The notes under the pieces were generated by a model, which had not been told where the DNA came from, ran no database searches, and saw nothing but the letters and a program-made list of their open reading frames with translations. Both the position numbers and the translations under genes were made by a program. A stretch of 59,511 bases of DNA from Prolixibacteraceae bacterium (GTDB lineage Bacteria > Bacteroidota > Bacteroidia > Bacteroidales > Prolixibacteraceae), in the NCBI GenBank assembly GCA_021740385.1, contig JAIOZY010000029.1, positions 1 to 59,511 of the forward strand, given 5' to 3'. Shown here piece by piece: positions 16,519-26,322 of this stretch. Position 1 is the first letter of the stretch. The number at the start of each line of letters is the position of its first letter.

Positions 16519-17896
16519 CCTTCAGTATATTGTCAAACTGCATTTCAAAGTTTTCATCGGGCCAGGGTGCTTGTGAACCGGCCATGCGCCCTTGCGGGTC
16601 GATAAGGAAATAGGTTGGTAAAATACGTACGTTGTACGCATTGTATATTTCGCGACGTGTCTGTCCACGCAAAACAGTCCATTCAAAACCTTCGGCAGTG
16701 AGCAACTCCCTGTTTTTTTCAATTTCATCGTCTTCAATTACCACAACAAGCTCAAGGTCTTCATTGTATTTTTCATAAAAGCCCTTCATCAGTTCCTTGT
16801 GGGGTAAAAATTTCTCGTTGTTTGACCGGGTAAAACAGAGGTAAACGTATTTTCCCTCGAAATCGTCCCAGGTAACAAAATTTCCGTTAATGTCGACCAG
16901 TGATAATTCGGGAGCTGCAGCGCCATACATTGTCTGGGCCAGTTCGTTAAAAATATTATTGGCAGTGGTTTTATGTGTCTCCAGTTCGGATGTTTCGGTA
17001 ATACGTTGCAACAAGTTGAACAAGCCCACGGTATTGAAACGCTTTGAATAAAACAGCGGCTTAATTCCTTTCAAAATAATGGCTTCGGCCAGTGCCTGGT
17101 TGAATTGCATATCGTTTACAAGCCAGTAAGTTAATTGTTCGTAAGCACCGGAGTTGATCAAAACACCTATTTTTTGTCCGTCAACTTTTTGGGTTGCATA
17201 TTGCAAATACTTGGCAAACAGTTTGTCGAACAATTCACTGTATTGCGGGTGATGGTATAAAATTTTCCTGTCGATAAAATACTCTTCCATAATGGGCCGG
17301 GGATCCTGTATAAGTGCCATGTATTTTAACGAGGCGTATTTGTATGTTTTGTAATCTTCGAAATACTGATCGGCGGTTTCCGTGAAACGTGCCTGTAAAT
17401 CGGCAATAACCTGTTCGGCCGTTTCGAGCGAACGCCGGTAAAAAATCTGGTTCATGTTTTTGTTCATCTCCATGTTGAAGAACCGGTTAAAATTGTCGAT
17501 GAGCATGTTCGTAGATTCAGGCTTGATGTTTTTGATGCCGAAATGAACCAGTTTGGGCCTGAAGTATGGATTGGAGGATTTATTCTCTTCTTTTGGCGGT
17601 AAAATAATTTCATAGTCTTTACCGGGCTCGGCAATAAACCAACCTTTATAAACATCGAATTCGCTAAAAACAGGCATTATTTCGTTCAGTTCCAGCTCAA
17701 CCGTAAGTTCTCCCTGTTCGTTAAACGAACCTTCGCCAATGATTTCCTGTTTTTCGGTTAAAAAATTGGGTACAATATAAAATGTAAACGTGTTGCCGGC
17801 ATAATCGGGGGCCGAGATTTGCACCCGGGTAGCCTTTGCCCCCAAAAAGATGAACAACATGCTGAAAAATAACCCGATTTTGATTATCGTTCTCAT
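16505..17896 (-). CDS. Exported protein with thioredoxin-like domain lacking CXXC
   Basis: The 463-residue protein has a signal peptide (MRTIIKIGLFFSMLFIFLGAKA), a beta-rich N-terminal part (25-125), a long helical middle and a C-terminal TlpA/DsbE-like thioredoxin fold from about residue 325 (APELSLVDINGNFVTWDDFEGK). Where TlpA proteins have W-C-x-x-C, this one reads CFTRSNNEKFL, so the redox pair is absent. The cis-proline region is present (VRILPTYFLIDPQGR). It is therefore likely to bind or scaffold rather than exchange disulfides. The start overlaps the coaD stop by 4 bp, and the stop overlaps the convergent NUDIX gene. Confidence 0.8.
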   Translation of the reverse strand: MRTIIKIGLFFSMLFIFLGAKATRVQISAPDYAGNTFTFYIVPNFLTEKQEIIGEGSFNEQGELTVELELNEIMPVFSEFDVYKGWFIAEPGKDYEIILPPKEENKSSNPYFRPKLVHFGIKNIKPESTNMLIDNFNRFFNMEMNKNMNQIFYRRSLETAEQVIADLQARFTETADQYFEDYKTYKYASLKYMALIQDPRPIMEEYFIDRKILYHHPQYSELFDKLFAKYLQYATQKVDGQKIGVLINSGAYEQLTYWLVNDMQFNQALAEAIILKGIKPLFYSKRFNTVGLFNLLQRITETSELETHKTTANNIFNELAQTMYGAAAPELSLVDINGNFVTWDDFEGKYVYLCFTRSNNEKFLPHKELMKGFYEKYNEDLELVVVIEDDEIEKNRELLTAEGFEWTVLRGQTRREIYNAYNVRILPTYFLIDPQGRMAGSQAPWPDENFEMQFDNILKATRN

Positions 17897-18384
17897 ACCT
17901 GCAAGTATTTCTTTAAATCAAGTTTTTGTGGCAGGAATATACCTGCATCACCACCATGTTTAATTATATCGCGCACAACCGATGAATTGACGGGCGTATG
18001 TTCAGGTTTTGTCAATAAAAACACGGTTTCAATGTCATCGTACATTTTCTTATTTATTTGTGCAATAGCCCTTTCATATTCAAAGTCGGATGCGGTCCTT
18101 AATCCGCGTAAAATGTGTGTCGCCCCGGCCTTTCGGCAAAAATCAACGGTAAGCCCGTCGAAAATTTCAACTTCAACTTTGGGCTCGTCCTTAAAAAGAT
18201 CAACGATCATTTGTTTACGGGTTTCGATGGGGAAAAGGTACTTTTTGTTGATGTTAACTCCAAGCATTACAACAATTTTACGAAACAAAGGCAAAGCCCG
18301 TGTCAAAACCGATTCATGCCCAACCGTAAACGGATCGAACGAACCCGGAAATACAGCGATCATTTCCATTTTCTCAAACTTCAC
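17893..18384 (-). CDS. coaD: Phosphopantetheine adenylyltransferase
   Basis: The 163-residue enzyme transfers AMP from ATP to 4'-phosphopantetheine, the next-to-last step of coenzyme A synthesis. The nucleotidyltransferase motif is FPGSFDPFTVGH (TVGH at 20-23). HILRGLRTASDFEYE, INKKMYDDIETVFL and NSSVVRDIIKHGGD follow as expected. Two alternative ATGs lie within the first eight codons (18369 and 18363), so the start is uncertain by up to 21 bp. The stop overlaps the downstream exported-protein gene by 4 bp. Confidence 0.95.
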   Translation of the reverse strand: MKFEKMEMIAVFPGSFDPFTVGHESVLTRALPLFRKIVVMLGVNINKKYLFPIETRKQMIVDLFKDEPKVEVEIFDGLTVDFCRKAGATHILRGLRTASDFEYERAIAQINKKMYDDIETVFLLTKPEHTPVNSSVVRDIIKHGGDAGIFLPQKLDLKKYLQV

Positions 18385-18439
18385 TTTACAAAACTAAAAT
18401 ATTTATTGAAACAGCGTAATTTTTTATGGTATTATCAGG

Positions 18440-20251
18440 TTAATGGATCAGATCAAGAAATTTTTCATCATCCGATTTTTCTCCCGAAGTAAGAATTATG
18501 GCCGTTTCGATTAATGCCAGGTGTGAATATGCCTGGGGAAAATTTCCCAGCAGGCGTTTCGAATTGAAATCGAGGTCTTCGCTAAAGAGTCCCAGGTGAT
18601 TGGAATGGCTGAGCAACTCTTCAAATTTCATCTTTGCTTCCCGTTTCCGCCCCAATTTGTACAACGCATTGATTAACCAAAACGAACAAACAATAAAAGC
18701 TGATTTTGGAATGCCAAAATCATCCTTGTTTTTATACCTGTACATCAGTCCGTTGTTTTCAAGTTCGTTTTGAATGGCATTAACCGTTGAAATATAACGC
18801 GGATTACTTGCCTTAACAAAACCGTAGCTTTCAATGAGTAATACCGATGAGTCGAGTTCTTCAGAATCGTATGCCTGGGTAAACGCTTTTTTCTTTTCCG
18901 ACCAGGCTTTTTCCCAAATATCCTGTTTAATCTGGTCACGGAGCCCCTCCCACTCCCGAACATACTTTACCTGCCCAAGCAGGGATGCAATTTTTAGGGC
19001 ACGGTCGACGGCAGTCCAGCACAACACCTTGCTGAAAGTAAAATGTTTCAATTCATTCCTGAATTCCCATATACCTTTATCGGGCAATTGCCAGTTGCGT
19101 TCAACCACTTTGATCACATTCCGCACAATAGTCCATAACTCTTCACTGTGTTCGAGCGATGTTTCATAAATTTTAAAATGCTGATAAATTACGTCAAGCA
19201 GTATACCGTATATATCGTTTTGCTTTTGTTCGTAGGCAGCATTGCCAACACGAACGGGCTTCGACCCCATGTACCCGGCCAGGTAGGGCAATTCATACTC
19301 TTTGAGTGCTTTTTCACCGTTTATGCCGTACATAATCTGCATTTTCTCATCCTTATCGGGCATGCGGTCGATGATAAAATTCAAGTAACGCCGGGAAATG
19401 CTGTTATGCCCCAATTGCTTCATTACCTTCACCACCATTGAAGCATCGCGTATCCAGCAAAAACGGTAATCCCAGTTCCGGCTTTCGCCAATAACCTCGG
19501 GCAATGAAGTTGTTAAAGCGGCTAAAACAGCACCGGTTTTATGAAAACTCAACAACTTCAACAACAATGCACTTCGGCTGATTTCCTTATTGTATTTTAA
19601 GAAGGTTGTGGTACGTTGCATCCAGTCGAGCCAGTAAACTTCTGTACGCTTCAGTTTCAAATAGGCCCTTTCGGTCGACTGTACCAGCAATTTCTGGTTA
19701 TAGCTTAACAAACAGTAATTATCTTCTTCGAGGCAAATTGGTTCACGGTTAATAATTTTGCTTTTGTCAAAATCGGAATATAAATAGATCGAATCGTAAG
19801 TACCGTTGGCCGTGTTCGATTTTATATAACCGTTGTCGAAATAACATTCAGTTTCATATTGGGCATATTCAAGCATGGGGAAGTAATGAATAAAAAATTT
19901 TGGTTTACCCGAAATGTGTTTAAAATACCGGATCAGGTCAGGCGGTGAATACCGTTCACCGGGGTTGTCAGTTTTATAACGCGGCATAAAATCATGTATT
20001 TCAAAAACTCCGTCGCTGCAATCGAAACGCGTACACAAAATATTGGTGTTCTTTAAATATTCCTGCGATATTTCATGTTTCATAACCGGCACAACCGAAA
20101 AATAACCACCCCGGTTAGCATCGAGTAATTTTGCAAAAACCGAAGGCGAATCGAATAAAGGAAGGCAAAGCCATTCAATAGAACCGGTTTCCGAAACAAG
20201 GGCAGCAGTACGGCAGTTGCCAACAACACCAAAATTGAGATTATCCATCAT
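18440..20251 (-). CDS. Glycoside hydrolase family 15 protein (trehalase/glucoamylase-like)
   Basis: The 603-residue cytosolic protein has the GH15 layout: an N-terminal beta-sandwich domain (GSIEWLCLPLFDSPSVFAKL, residues 24-43) and an (alpha/alpha)6 barrel. The barrel contains NWDYRFCWIRDASMVV, PYLAGYMGSKPVRVGNAA, DKGIWEFRNELKHFTFSKV and LDSSVLLIESYGF. GH15 enzymes invert alpha-glucosidic bonds, and some bacterial members are trehalases. It lies head-to-head with the trehalose synthesis gene otsAB, with 224 bp between, which favours trehalose as substrate, but this is an inference. There is no signal peptide. Confidence 0.88.
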   Translation of the reverse strand: MMDNLNFGVVGNCRTAALVSETGSIEWLCLPLFDSPSVFAKLLDANRGGYFSVVPVMKHEISQEYLKNTNILCTRFDCSDGVFEIHDFMPRYKTDNPGERYSPPDLIRYFKHISGKPKFFIHYFPMLEYAQYETECYFDNGYIKSNTANGTYDSIYLYSDFDKSKIINREPICLEEDNYCLLSYNQKLLVQSTERAYLKLKRTEVYWLDWMQRTTTFLKYNKEISRSALLLKLLSFHKTGAVLAALTTSLPEVIGESRNWDYRFCWIRDASMVVKVMKQLGHNSISRRYLNFIIDRMPDKDEKMQIMYGINGEKALKEYELPYLAGYMGSKPVRVGNAAYEQKQNDIYGILLDVIYQHFKIYETSLEHSEELWTIVRNVIKVVERNWQLPDKGIWEFRNELKHFTFSKVLCWTAVDRALKIASLLGQVKYVREWEGLRDQIKQDIWEKAWSEKKKAFTQAYDSEELDSSVLLIESYGFVKASNPRYISTVNAIQNELENNGLMYRYKNKDDFGIPKSAFIVCSFWLINALYKLGRKREAKMKFEELLSHSNHLGLFSEDLDFNSKRLLGNFPQAYSHLALIETAIILTSGEKSDDEKFLDLIH

Positions 20252-20348
20252 CCTCTTCTGAATTTACTTATAAGCATTAATTCCCCAAAGAACCGATTTT
20301 TTTTTCAATATTTGAAATTCAAACTTTTCAATTTGTTCTGGGTTATTA

Positions 20349-20380
20349 TTGTAAACCCTTACGAAAAAATGCTATATTTA
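20349..20380 (+). promoter_or_regulatory. Probable promoter of otsAB
   Basis: TTG at 20349-20351 is followed after 21 bp by TATATTTA (20373-20380), one base off TAnnTTTG. This is a fair match in the 224-bp gap between the divergent GH15 and otsAB genes. The start codon is about 90 bp downstream of the predicted transcription start. Confidence 0.4.
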
Positions 20381-20475
20381 GGGAAACCGTTATATAAAAA
20401 CAATAACAAAAAAATTTATCGCGTCTGTAAAAATAACAAATTAGATTCCGGATGATATCTAAAATTTAAGAAAAA

Positions 20476-22686
20476 ATGAAACGAATACACATTTTATCGA
20501 ACCGACTACCATTTAATGTTGAAAGAACTGATGACCACTTTAAACTCACACCCAGTGTTGGCGGCCTGGCCACCGGCATGAAATCGATATATAAAAAATA
20601 CAACGGGCACTGGATTGGCTGGCCGGGCATTGCCCAGGATGAACTGTTTGGCAACGACCGGGAAAAAATCGACAATGCTTTCGCCCAGGAAAAATGTGTG
20701 CCGGTACACCTGTCAAAAACAGAGCTGGAAAAATATTACGAAGGCTTCAGCAACAACACAATATGGCCTTTGTTCCACTACTTTAATGAATTTGTTGAAT
20801 ACGAACAGGAAACATGGGATGCCTACGTTGAAGTAAACCAAAAATTTGCCGATGCAGCAATAAAAGTGCTTGGAAAAGGAGATCGTATATGGATCCACGA
20901 CTACCAGCTTATGATGGTACCAAGAATGATAAAAGAAAAAAGGCCTGATGTAACCATCGGGTTCTTTCTGCACATACCGTTCCCCTCGTTCGAAGTATTC
21001 CGCATACTGCCATGGCGTTATGAACTTTTACAGGGCATGTTGGGCTCCGATTTGCTCGGGTTTCACACCTACGATTACGAGCGGCACTTTTTCAGCTCGG
21101 TACGCCGTTTAATGGGCATCGAAATTAATTTTAACCGCATTCATACCGAAGACCGGATTATTATGGCCGATGCTTTCCCCATGGGAATCGATTATGAAAA
21201 ATTCATGAATTTATCGATTGAAACCAAGCATAAACTGGTGCAGGAAAAATCGGAACTGCAACTCGAACTCGAAAGATACTTCCTCATTTCACCCAACCGG
21301 AAACTGATCCTTTCAATCGACAGGCTCGATTACACCAAAGGGATACCAAACCGGCTGCGTGCTTTTTCAATATTCCTCGAAAAATACCCCGAGTACCAGG
21401 GAAATGTCAGTCTCATTATGCTGGCAGTACCCTCGCGCGACAACGTAGAACAGTACAAAAAACTAAAAGAGCAGGTTGATGGTTTGGTTGGTTACATAAA
21501 CGGGAAATTCGGACGTGTTAACTATACACCAATTTGGTATTTTTACCGTTCGCTCCCCTTCGAAAACTTAATCGAATTGTACAATGCCAGCGACGTGGCA
21601 CTCATTACCCCGGTGCGCGACGGGATGAACCTGGTTGCAAAAGAATATGTTGCATCGAGGGTGAACAAAACCGGGGTTGTTATCCTGAGCGAAATGGCCG
21701 GGGTAAGCAAAGAAATGGGTGAAGCCATTATCATTAACCCCAACAACTTTAACGAGATTGCCGAAAGCATTCACACCGCGCTCGAAATGCCCATTGAAGA
21801 ACAACGCGAACGGATGGACACCATGCAAAAACGGATTAAACGCTATAACGTTTTCAAATGGGCAACTGAATTTGTAAAATCACTCGAAAAAATTCAGGAT
21901 ATACAACACCAGTTTAACACGAAAAAAGTGAACCCGTCAATTCAAAAATCGATTATCAACGATTACAACAAAGCCGAAAAACGCGCCATATTCCTCGATT
22001 ACGACGGGACACTCAGCAGCTTTAAACCAAACCCGCAGGATGCATTCCCCGATAAAGAAGTGTTGAATATTGTAAAGCACCTTTCGGAAGATCAGAAAAA
22101 CGAAGTAACCATTATTAGTGGCCGCGACCGCGAAACACTCGAAAAATGGTTCAAAGGTTACGACATTAACCTGATTGTTGAACACGGCGTTTGGACACGT
22201 AAACGTGGAGACGAATGGAAAATGCTGCAACAAATAAACGCCGACTGGAAAGAAAACATCAGGCCTGCACTCGAAAATTTTGTCGACCTTACACCGGGTG
22301 CTTTCATCGAAGAAAAAAATTACTCGCTGGTATGGCACTACCGTAAAGCCGAACCGGAACAAGGTATTTTAAGGGCCAATGAACTGAAAGATGAACTCAC
22401 CAACCTCATAGCAAACCATAATCTTGAAATTATGGAAGGCAACAAAGTTATTGAGGTAAAAAGCGGCGGTATTAACAAAGGAGCGGCGGCACTTAGGTTT
22501 ATGGGCGAAGCCGATTTTGATTTTATCCTGGCCATTGGCGACGACTGGACCGATGAATACATGTTCAGGGAACTGCCCTCGAAAGCCATTACCATTAAAG
22601 TGGGCATGGTAAACACTTCGGCCCGTTACAAAGTTGAATCGGTTTCGGCTGTAAGAAAATTTCTGGCAAAACTTTTTAGCGCTTAA
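20476..22686 (+). CDS. otsAB: Bifunctional trehalose-6-phosphate synthase / phosphatase
   Basis: The 736-residue protein fuses the two steps of trehalose synthesis. Residues 1-480 form a GT20 trehalose-6-phosphate synthase with SVGGLATG (27-34), WIHDYQLM (139-146), IDRLDYTKG (281-289) and DGMNLVAKEYVA. Residues 500-735 form a HAD-type trehalose-6-phosphatase with DYDGT (508-512), IISGRDRETLEKW (546-558) and IGDDWTDE (687-694). Fused TPS/TPP enzymes are common in eukaryotes and recur in Bacteroidota. It is divergent from a GH15 gene that may degrade the product. Its 3' end overlaps the convergent outer-membrane gene by 11 bp. Confidence 0.95.
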   Translation: MKRIHILSNRLPFNVERTDDHFKLTPSVGGLATGMKSIYKKYNGHWIGWPGIAQDELFGNDREKIDNAFAQEKCVPVHLSKTELEKYYEGFSNNTIWPLFHYFNEFVEYEQETWDAYVEVNQKFADAAIKVLGKGDRIWIHDYQLMMVPRMIKEKRPDVTIGFFLHIPFPSFEVFRILPWRYELLQGMLGSDLLGFHTYDYERHFFSSVRRLMGIEINFNRIHTEDRIIMADAFPMGIDYEKFMNLSIETKHKLVQEKSELQLELERYFLISPNRKLILSIDRLDYTKGIPNRLRAFSIFLEKYPEYQGNVSLIMLAVPSRDNVEQYKKLKEQVDGLVGYINGKFGRVNYTPIWYFYRSLPFENLIELYNASDVALITPVRDGMNLVAKEYVASRVNKTGVVILSEMAGVSKEMGEAIIINPNNFNEIAESIHTALEMPIEEQRERMDTMQKRIKRYNVFKWATEFVKSLEKIQDIQHQFNTKKVNPSIQKSIINDYNKAEKRAIFLDYDGTLSSFKPNPQDAFPDKEVLNIVKHLSEDQKNEVTIISGRDRETLEKWFKGYDINLIVEHGVWTRKRGDEWKMLQQINADWKENIRPALENFVDLTPGAFIEEKNYSLVWHYRKAEPEQGILRANELKDELTNLIANHNLEIMEGNKVIEVKSGGINKGAAALRFMGEADFDFILAIGDDWTDEYMFRELPSKAITIKVGMVNTSARYKVESVSAVRKFLAKLFSA

Positions 22687-23629
22687 CGGATGGAAAAACT
22701 ACCGGTTTAAAACGATAAACAACACCAAGCCTGAACGTGTTGTAATGGTAATCCCTGAAACCGGTTTGGTATTCAAAACTAAAACCAAAGCGATTCCCGG
22801 TGTGCTCAAGCCGTGTACGTAAAACCAACGGGTCGTTGTTTCCCTGTATGCGGTCTTCACCGTTAGTGCGGTCGATAAACTCATAAGCATCGTAACCGGT
22901 ATAGCCGCCAATATCGGCATGAAGGCCAAACCGGCCCTTTCGCAGCTTTATGCCACCAACAAAAACCGGCCCCTCGTCCTGCGCCATCTCAACCTTGTTG
23001 GTTTGCCAAACATAAAAGCCAAGCAGACCGGCCACACGAATTTCATCAACAAAGCTGTTTTCAAAAAAGAAACTTTTTCCGGTTGCAAGATAAAACCAGT
23101 TCATCGATGCATCGGTATAACGGCCATGTTTGTTACCGCCGGTTGTTGTTTTTAACGTATAACTGATAGAAAATGCCGGAATGAATTGCTGCTCGTTAAA
23201 AATTTGAATGTACGTACTAATGAATAAATCTCCACCATGGGTAATCCAGCCAGTATCATCGTAATAAATTTGCCTGTCGTTTCTCAATTCGTTACTTAAC
23301 CTAAAGGTTTCGGTAGGTTGCCCCCATATTTTCACCGCCGCCCTGTTTGGGGCAATGTTCCAGTAAAAACTAAAAAAACTGTTCAGGGCCGTATCGCCCG
23401 GCATTTGGTGAAAATGTGCACCTGCCTCCACATTGCTGTATTCCCCAACCTGTGCCCAGTCAATTTCAGGTACCGGCAACGCATTGGGACCCAGCTTAGC
23501 AGGAGCAATCTGCAGCCATTTACCAACATTACTGCCTCCAAAATTAATCCAGTTGCTGTAATCGCGCGTTTGTGTGAATACAGAAAGCGGTGTGATAAAA
23601 ACAACCAGTAAAAAAAGGATCCGGGCCAT
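22676..23629 (-). CDS. Predicted outer-membrane beta-barrel protein, unknown function
   Basis: The 317-residue protein has a signal peptide (MARILFLLVVFITPLSVFTQ). Alternating aromatic and polar strands follow, as in outer-membrane barrels: HGGDLFISTYIQIF, AFSISYTLKTTTGG, VAGLLGFYVWQTN, KGRFGLHADIGGY, NRFGFSFEYQTG and NTFRLGVVYRFKP. No family was recognised. The C-terminus carries nine residues past a barrel-like YRF. It is convergent with otsAB and overlaps it by 11 bp. The 5' gap to the divergent ABC gene is about 140 bp. Confidence 0.7.
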   Translation of the reverse strand: MARILFLLVVFITPLSVFTQTRDYSNWINFGGSNVGKWLQIAPAKLGPNALPVPEIDWAQVGEYSNVEAGAHFHQMPGDTALNSFFSFYWNIAPNRAAVKIWGQPTETFRLSNELRNDRQIYYDDTGWITHGGDLFISTYIQIFNEQQFIPAFSISYTLKTTTGGNKHGRYTDASMNWFYLATGKSFFFENSFVDEIRVAGLLGFYVWQTNKVEMAQDEGPVFVGGIKLRKGRFGLHADIGGYTGYDAYEFIDRTNGEDRIQGNNDPLVLRTRLEHTGNRFGFSFEYQTGFRDYHYNTFRLGVVYRFKPVVFPSVKR

Positions 23630-23700
23630 GGCAAATTTTTAAATCCAAAAGTAATGAAATTAAAACTTTCCATGCCAAAAATTACATCCCGGAAAATTGA

Positions 23701-23733
23701 TTGCAACAAATGTGTAATTATTCACTATTTTTG
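23701..23733 (+). promoter_or_regulatory. Promoter of the ABC exporter operon
   Basis: TTG at 23701-23703, a 22-bp spacer and TATTTTTG at 23726-23733 form a good Bacteroidota promoter. Predicted transcription starts near 23740, which supports either the ATG at 23754 or the one at 23769 as the first codon. Confidence 0.55.
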
Positions 23734-23768
23734 GCTACTCATTCACAAAACTCTTGAAAAAACTGATT

Positions 23769-24686
23769 ATGGAATTTTTTAAAGCCGAAAATATCAACAA
23801 AAATTTTTCTGGTTTTCAGGCACTAACCGATGTGACCATTTCGATTGAAAAAGGCCAGGTATTTGGATTACTTGGGCCAAACGGGGCCGGTAAAACAACG
23901 CTTATCAGAATTATAAACCAAATTACGGCACCCGACACCGGCCGTGTTTTCATTGAAGGAAGGCCATTAAGGGCCAGTGATATTTACAACATTGGTTACC
24001 TGCCCGAAGAACGGGGCCTGTATAAAAAAATGAAAGTTGGCGAACAAGCTTTATATCTTGCCCGGCTTAAAGGCCTCGACAGGCACACAGCACTTAAAAG
24101 GCTCAAATACTGGTTCAAACGGTTCGAAATACAGGACTGGTGGGACAAAAAACTGATGGAACTCTCGAAAGGAATGCAACAAAAAATTCAATTTATTTGC
24201 ACCATTCTGCACGAACCCAAATTATTGATTTTTGATGAACCATTCAGTGGTTTTGACCCCATCAACACGCAAATTCTAAAGGAAGAAATACTTAACCTCC
24301 GTGAAAAAGGGGCAACCATCATTTTTTCAACGCACAACATGAGCTCGGTAGAAGAAATATGTGACCACATTGCATTGATCCATAAATCGAAAAAAATCCT
24401 TGACGGAAACATTTTCGATGTGAAAAACCAATACAAACCAAACATTTTCGACGTTGTTTACAAAGGCAATTTTACCGACATCCCCAGGGTACTGGGAAAC
24501 GCGTATGAAATTATTACCCACAACGAAAACGACAGGGTTAACGAAATGACCATTAAACACCTGAACGGGGCAAATAACAGCGATTTACTGATGAAAATAG
24601 CCCCCAGTGTTGAAATTGTATCATTTAACGAACGCATCCCAAGCATGAACGAAGTATTTATCAATGTTGTTGAAAACCACGCTTAA
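23769..24686 (+). CDS. ABC transporter ATP-binding protein (NatA-like)
   Basis: The 305-residue ATPase subunit has Walker A GPNGAGKTT (about residues 37-45), the signature ELSKGMQQKIQF, Walker B LLIFDEPFSGFDP and a switch histidine in FSTHNMSSVEEICDH. The C-terminal 80 residues resemble the DUF4162 extension of NatA-type exporters. An in-frame ATG 15 bp upstream (23754) is also possible. MEFFKAENINKNFSG is the more typical N-terminus. The permease gene follows after 13 bp, so the pair forms one exporter. The substrate is unknown, and sodium export as in NatAB is only one option. Confidence 0.9.
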   Translation: MEFFKAENINKNFSGFQALTDVTISIEKGQVFGLLGPNGAGKTTLIRIINQITAPDTGRVFIEGRPLRASDIYNIGYLPEERGLYKKMKVGEQALYLARLKGLDRHTALKRLKYWFKRFEIQDWWDKKLMELSKGMQQKIQFICTILHEPKLLIFDEPFSGFDPINTQILKEEILNLREKGATIIFSTHNMSSVEEICDHIALIHKSKKILDGNIFDVKNQYKPNIFDVVYKGNFTDIPRVLGNAYEIITHNENDRVNEMTIKHLNGANNSDLLMKIAPSVEIVSFNERIPSMNEVFINVVENHA

Positions 24687-24699
24687 AAACCTGAAAATT

Positions 24700-26055
24700 A
24701 TGAATAAAACATTCATCATATTTAAACGTGAATACCTTACACGTGTAAAGAAAAAGTCGTTTCTTCTGCTCACCATTTTAACGCCACTGCTCTTTGGTGC
24801 ATTAATGTTCCTCCCGGCTTACCTTGCAACCCGCGAGAACAAGGAAGCCCATAAAGTTGCCGTTGTCGACCGCTCAACCATCTTCCTGGGCAATCTGAAA
24901 GATTCAAAATCAACCGTTTTTGAATTCATCCCAGCCGAAAAATACGAAACGGTTAAAAACGACATTAAAAACAGCGGCTATTATGCCCTGCTCGAAATAC
25001 CAGGAAACATATTGATTACCAATAAGGTAATGGCATACTCACACAAGCAGATATCCATTGATGTAAAACAACACATCGATAACCAGCTTGAGCAAAAGCT
25101 AGAAGAACAAAAACGGGCCGAACTGGTTGCACGTATTGGCGTGCCCGATCTTGAAGAACAAATGAATAAAACAAAAACACGCATTTCAGTTGAAACCATA
25201 AAAATGACCGATAGCGGAACCGGCAAAAAAGGCTCGACCGAAATTGCCATGGGCGTTGGTTACGCAGCCGGTTTCCTTATTTACATTTTTGTATTCATGT
25301 ACGGGAGCATGGTCATGCGCGGTGTACTCGAGGAAAAACAAAACCGCATTGTAGAAGTGATCATTTCATCGGCAAAGCCCGTTCAGTTAATGATGGGAAA
25401 AATACTGGGCCTTGCTGCCGTAGGGCTTACCCAGTTTTTAATATGGGTAATGTTAATGAGCGGCATTTTTGTAGGGGCAAAAGCCATGTTCATCGATGAT
25501 AATACCATGCAGCAAATGGCACAATCGCAAACCCAAAGCCTCATGTCAGTTCAAAACAACCAGGCTATGGAGATGTTTGAGAATGGCGATCCGAATGAAT
25601 TTGAAAAAATTGTGGAAAAAATTGAAGGCATCAACTTTCCACAAATCATTTTATCGTTCCTTATCTATTTTATTCTGGGATACCTGCTTTACAGCTCACT
25701 TATGGCTGCCGTGGCATCGGCTGTCGATTCGGAAGAAGACATGAACCAGTTTATGTTGCCCATAACCATACCCCTTATCGCGTCCATCATTATGCTGATG
25801 AATGTGATTAAAAACCCAGAGGGGGCATTGGCAATATGGGGATCGTACATTCCCTTTACCTCACCAATTATCATGTTGGTGCGCCTGCCCTTTGGCGTTC
25901 CCTGGTGGGAACTGCTTATTTCCATTACAGTACTGGCACTCTCGGCTTACGGGGCAATATGGATTGCCGCCAAAATTTACCGAACCGGCATACTGATGTA
26001 TGGCAAAAAACCAACCTGGAAGGAATTGGGAAAATGGCTCAGGTATCGGAATTAA
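24700..26055 (+). CDS. ABC transporter permease (NatB/ABC-2 type)
   Basis: The 451-residue membrane protein begins with MNKTFIIFKREYLTRVKKKS, a family-typical N-terminus. The first membrane helix follows (FLLLTILTPLLFGALMFLPA), then a large extracytoplasmic domain (residues 50-170) and five or six helices in the C-terminal half. The characteristic EEKQNRIVEVIISSAKPVQL is present. A longer frame opens at 24664, overlapping the ATPase gene, but the extra residues do not look like the family. It ends before a clear terminator at 26084. Confidence 0.9.
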   Translation: MNKTFIIFKREYLTRVKKKSFLLLTILTPLLFGALMFLPAYLATRENKEAHKVAVVDRSTIFLGNLKDSKSTVFEFIPAEKYETVKNDIKNSGYYALLEIPGNILITNKVMAYSHKQISIDVKQHIDNQLEQKLEEQKRAELVARIGVPDLEEQMNKTKTRISVETIKMTDSGTGKKGSTEIAMGVGYAAGFLIYIFVFMYGSMVMRGVLEEKQNRIVEVIISSAKPVQLMMGKILGLAAVGLTQFLIWVMLMSGIFVGAKAMFIDDNTMQQMAQSQTQSLMSVQNNQAMEMFENGDPNEFEKIVEKIEGINFPQIILSFLIYFILGYLLYSSLMAAVASAVDSEEDMNQFMLPITIPLIASIIMLMNVIKNPEGALAIWGSYIPFTSPIIMLVRLPFGVPWWELLISITVLALSAYGAIWIAAKIYRTGILMYGKKPTWKELGKWLRYRN

Positions 26056-26083
26056 ATCATTTCCGATTAAAAAATACATGACG

Positions 26084-26113
26084 AATCCCGGCAAAACTGT
26101 CGGGATTTTTTTA
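26084..26113 (+). terminator. Rho-independent terminator after the ABC operon
   Basis: AATCCCG (26084-26090) pairs with CGGGATT (26101-26107) across a 10-base loop, followed by a run of T. This is a standard intrinsic terminator placed 28 bp after the permease stop codon. Confidence 0.8.
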
Positions 26114-26322
26114 GACCACAACCAAAATACATGACAAATGTCAGGAAAAATTACTATATTCACGTCCCCTGAAAAGACAGATAACTTTTAAAACAACGAG
26201 GTTTTTAACATAAATAATTATCACAGACTAAACCTAAAAGGCGTAATTGCTGTTATAATGTATACCTGTTCTTAAATAAGGCGGAAAATTATTTTGATTA
26301 AACAATTCAACAAATTTAACAT

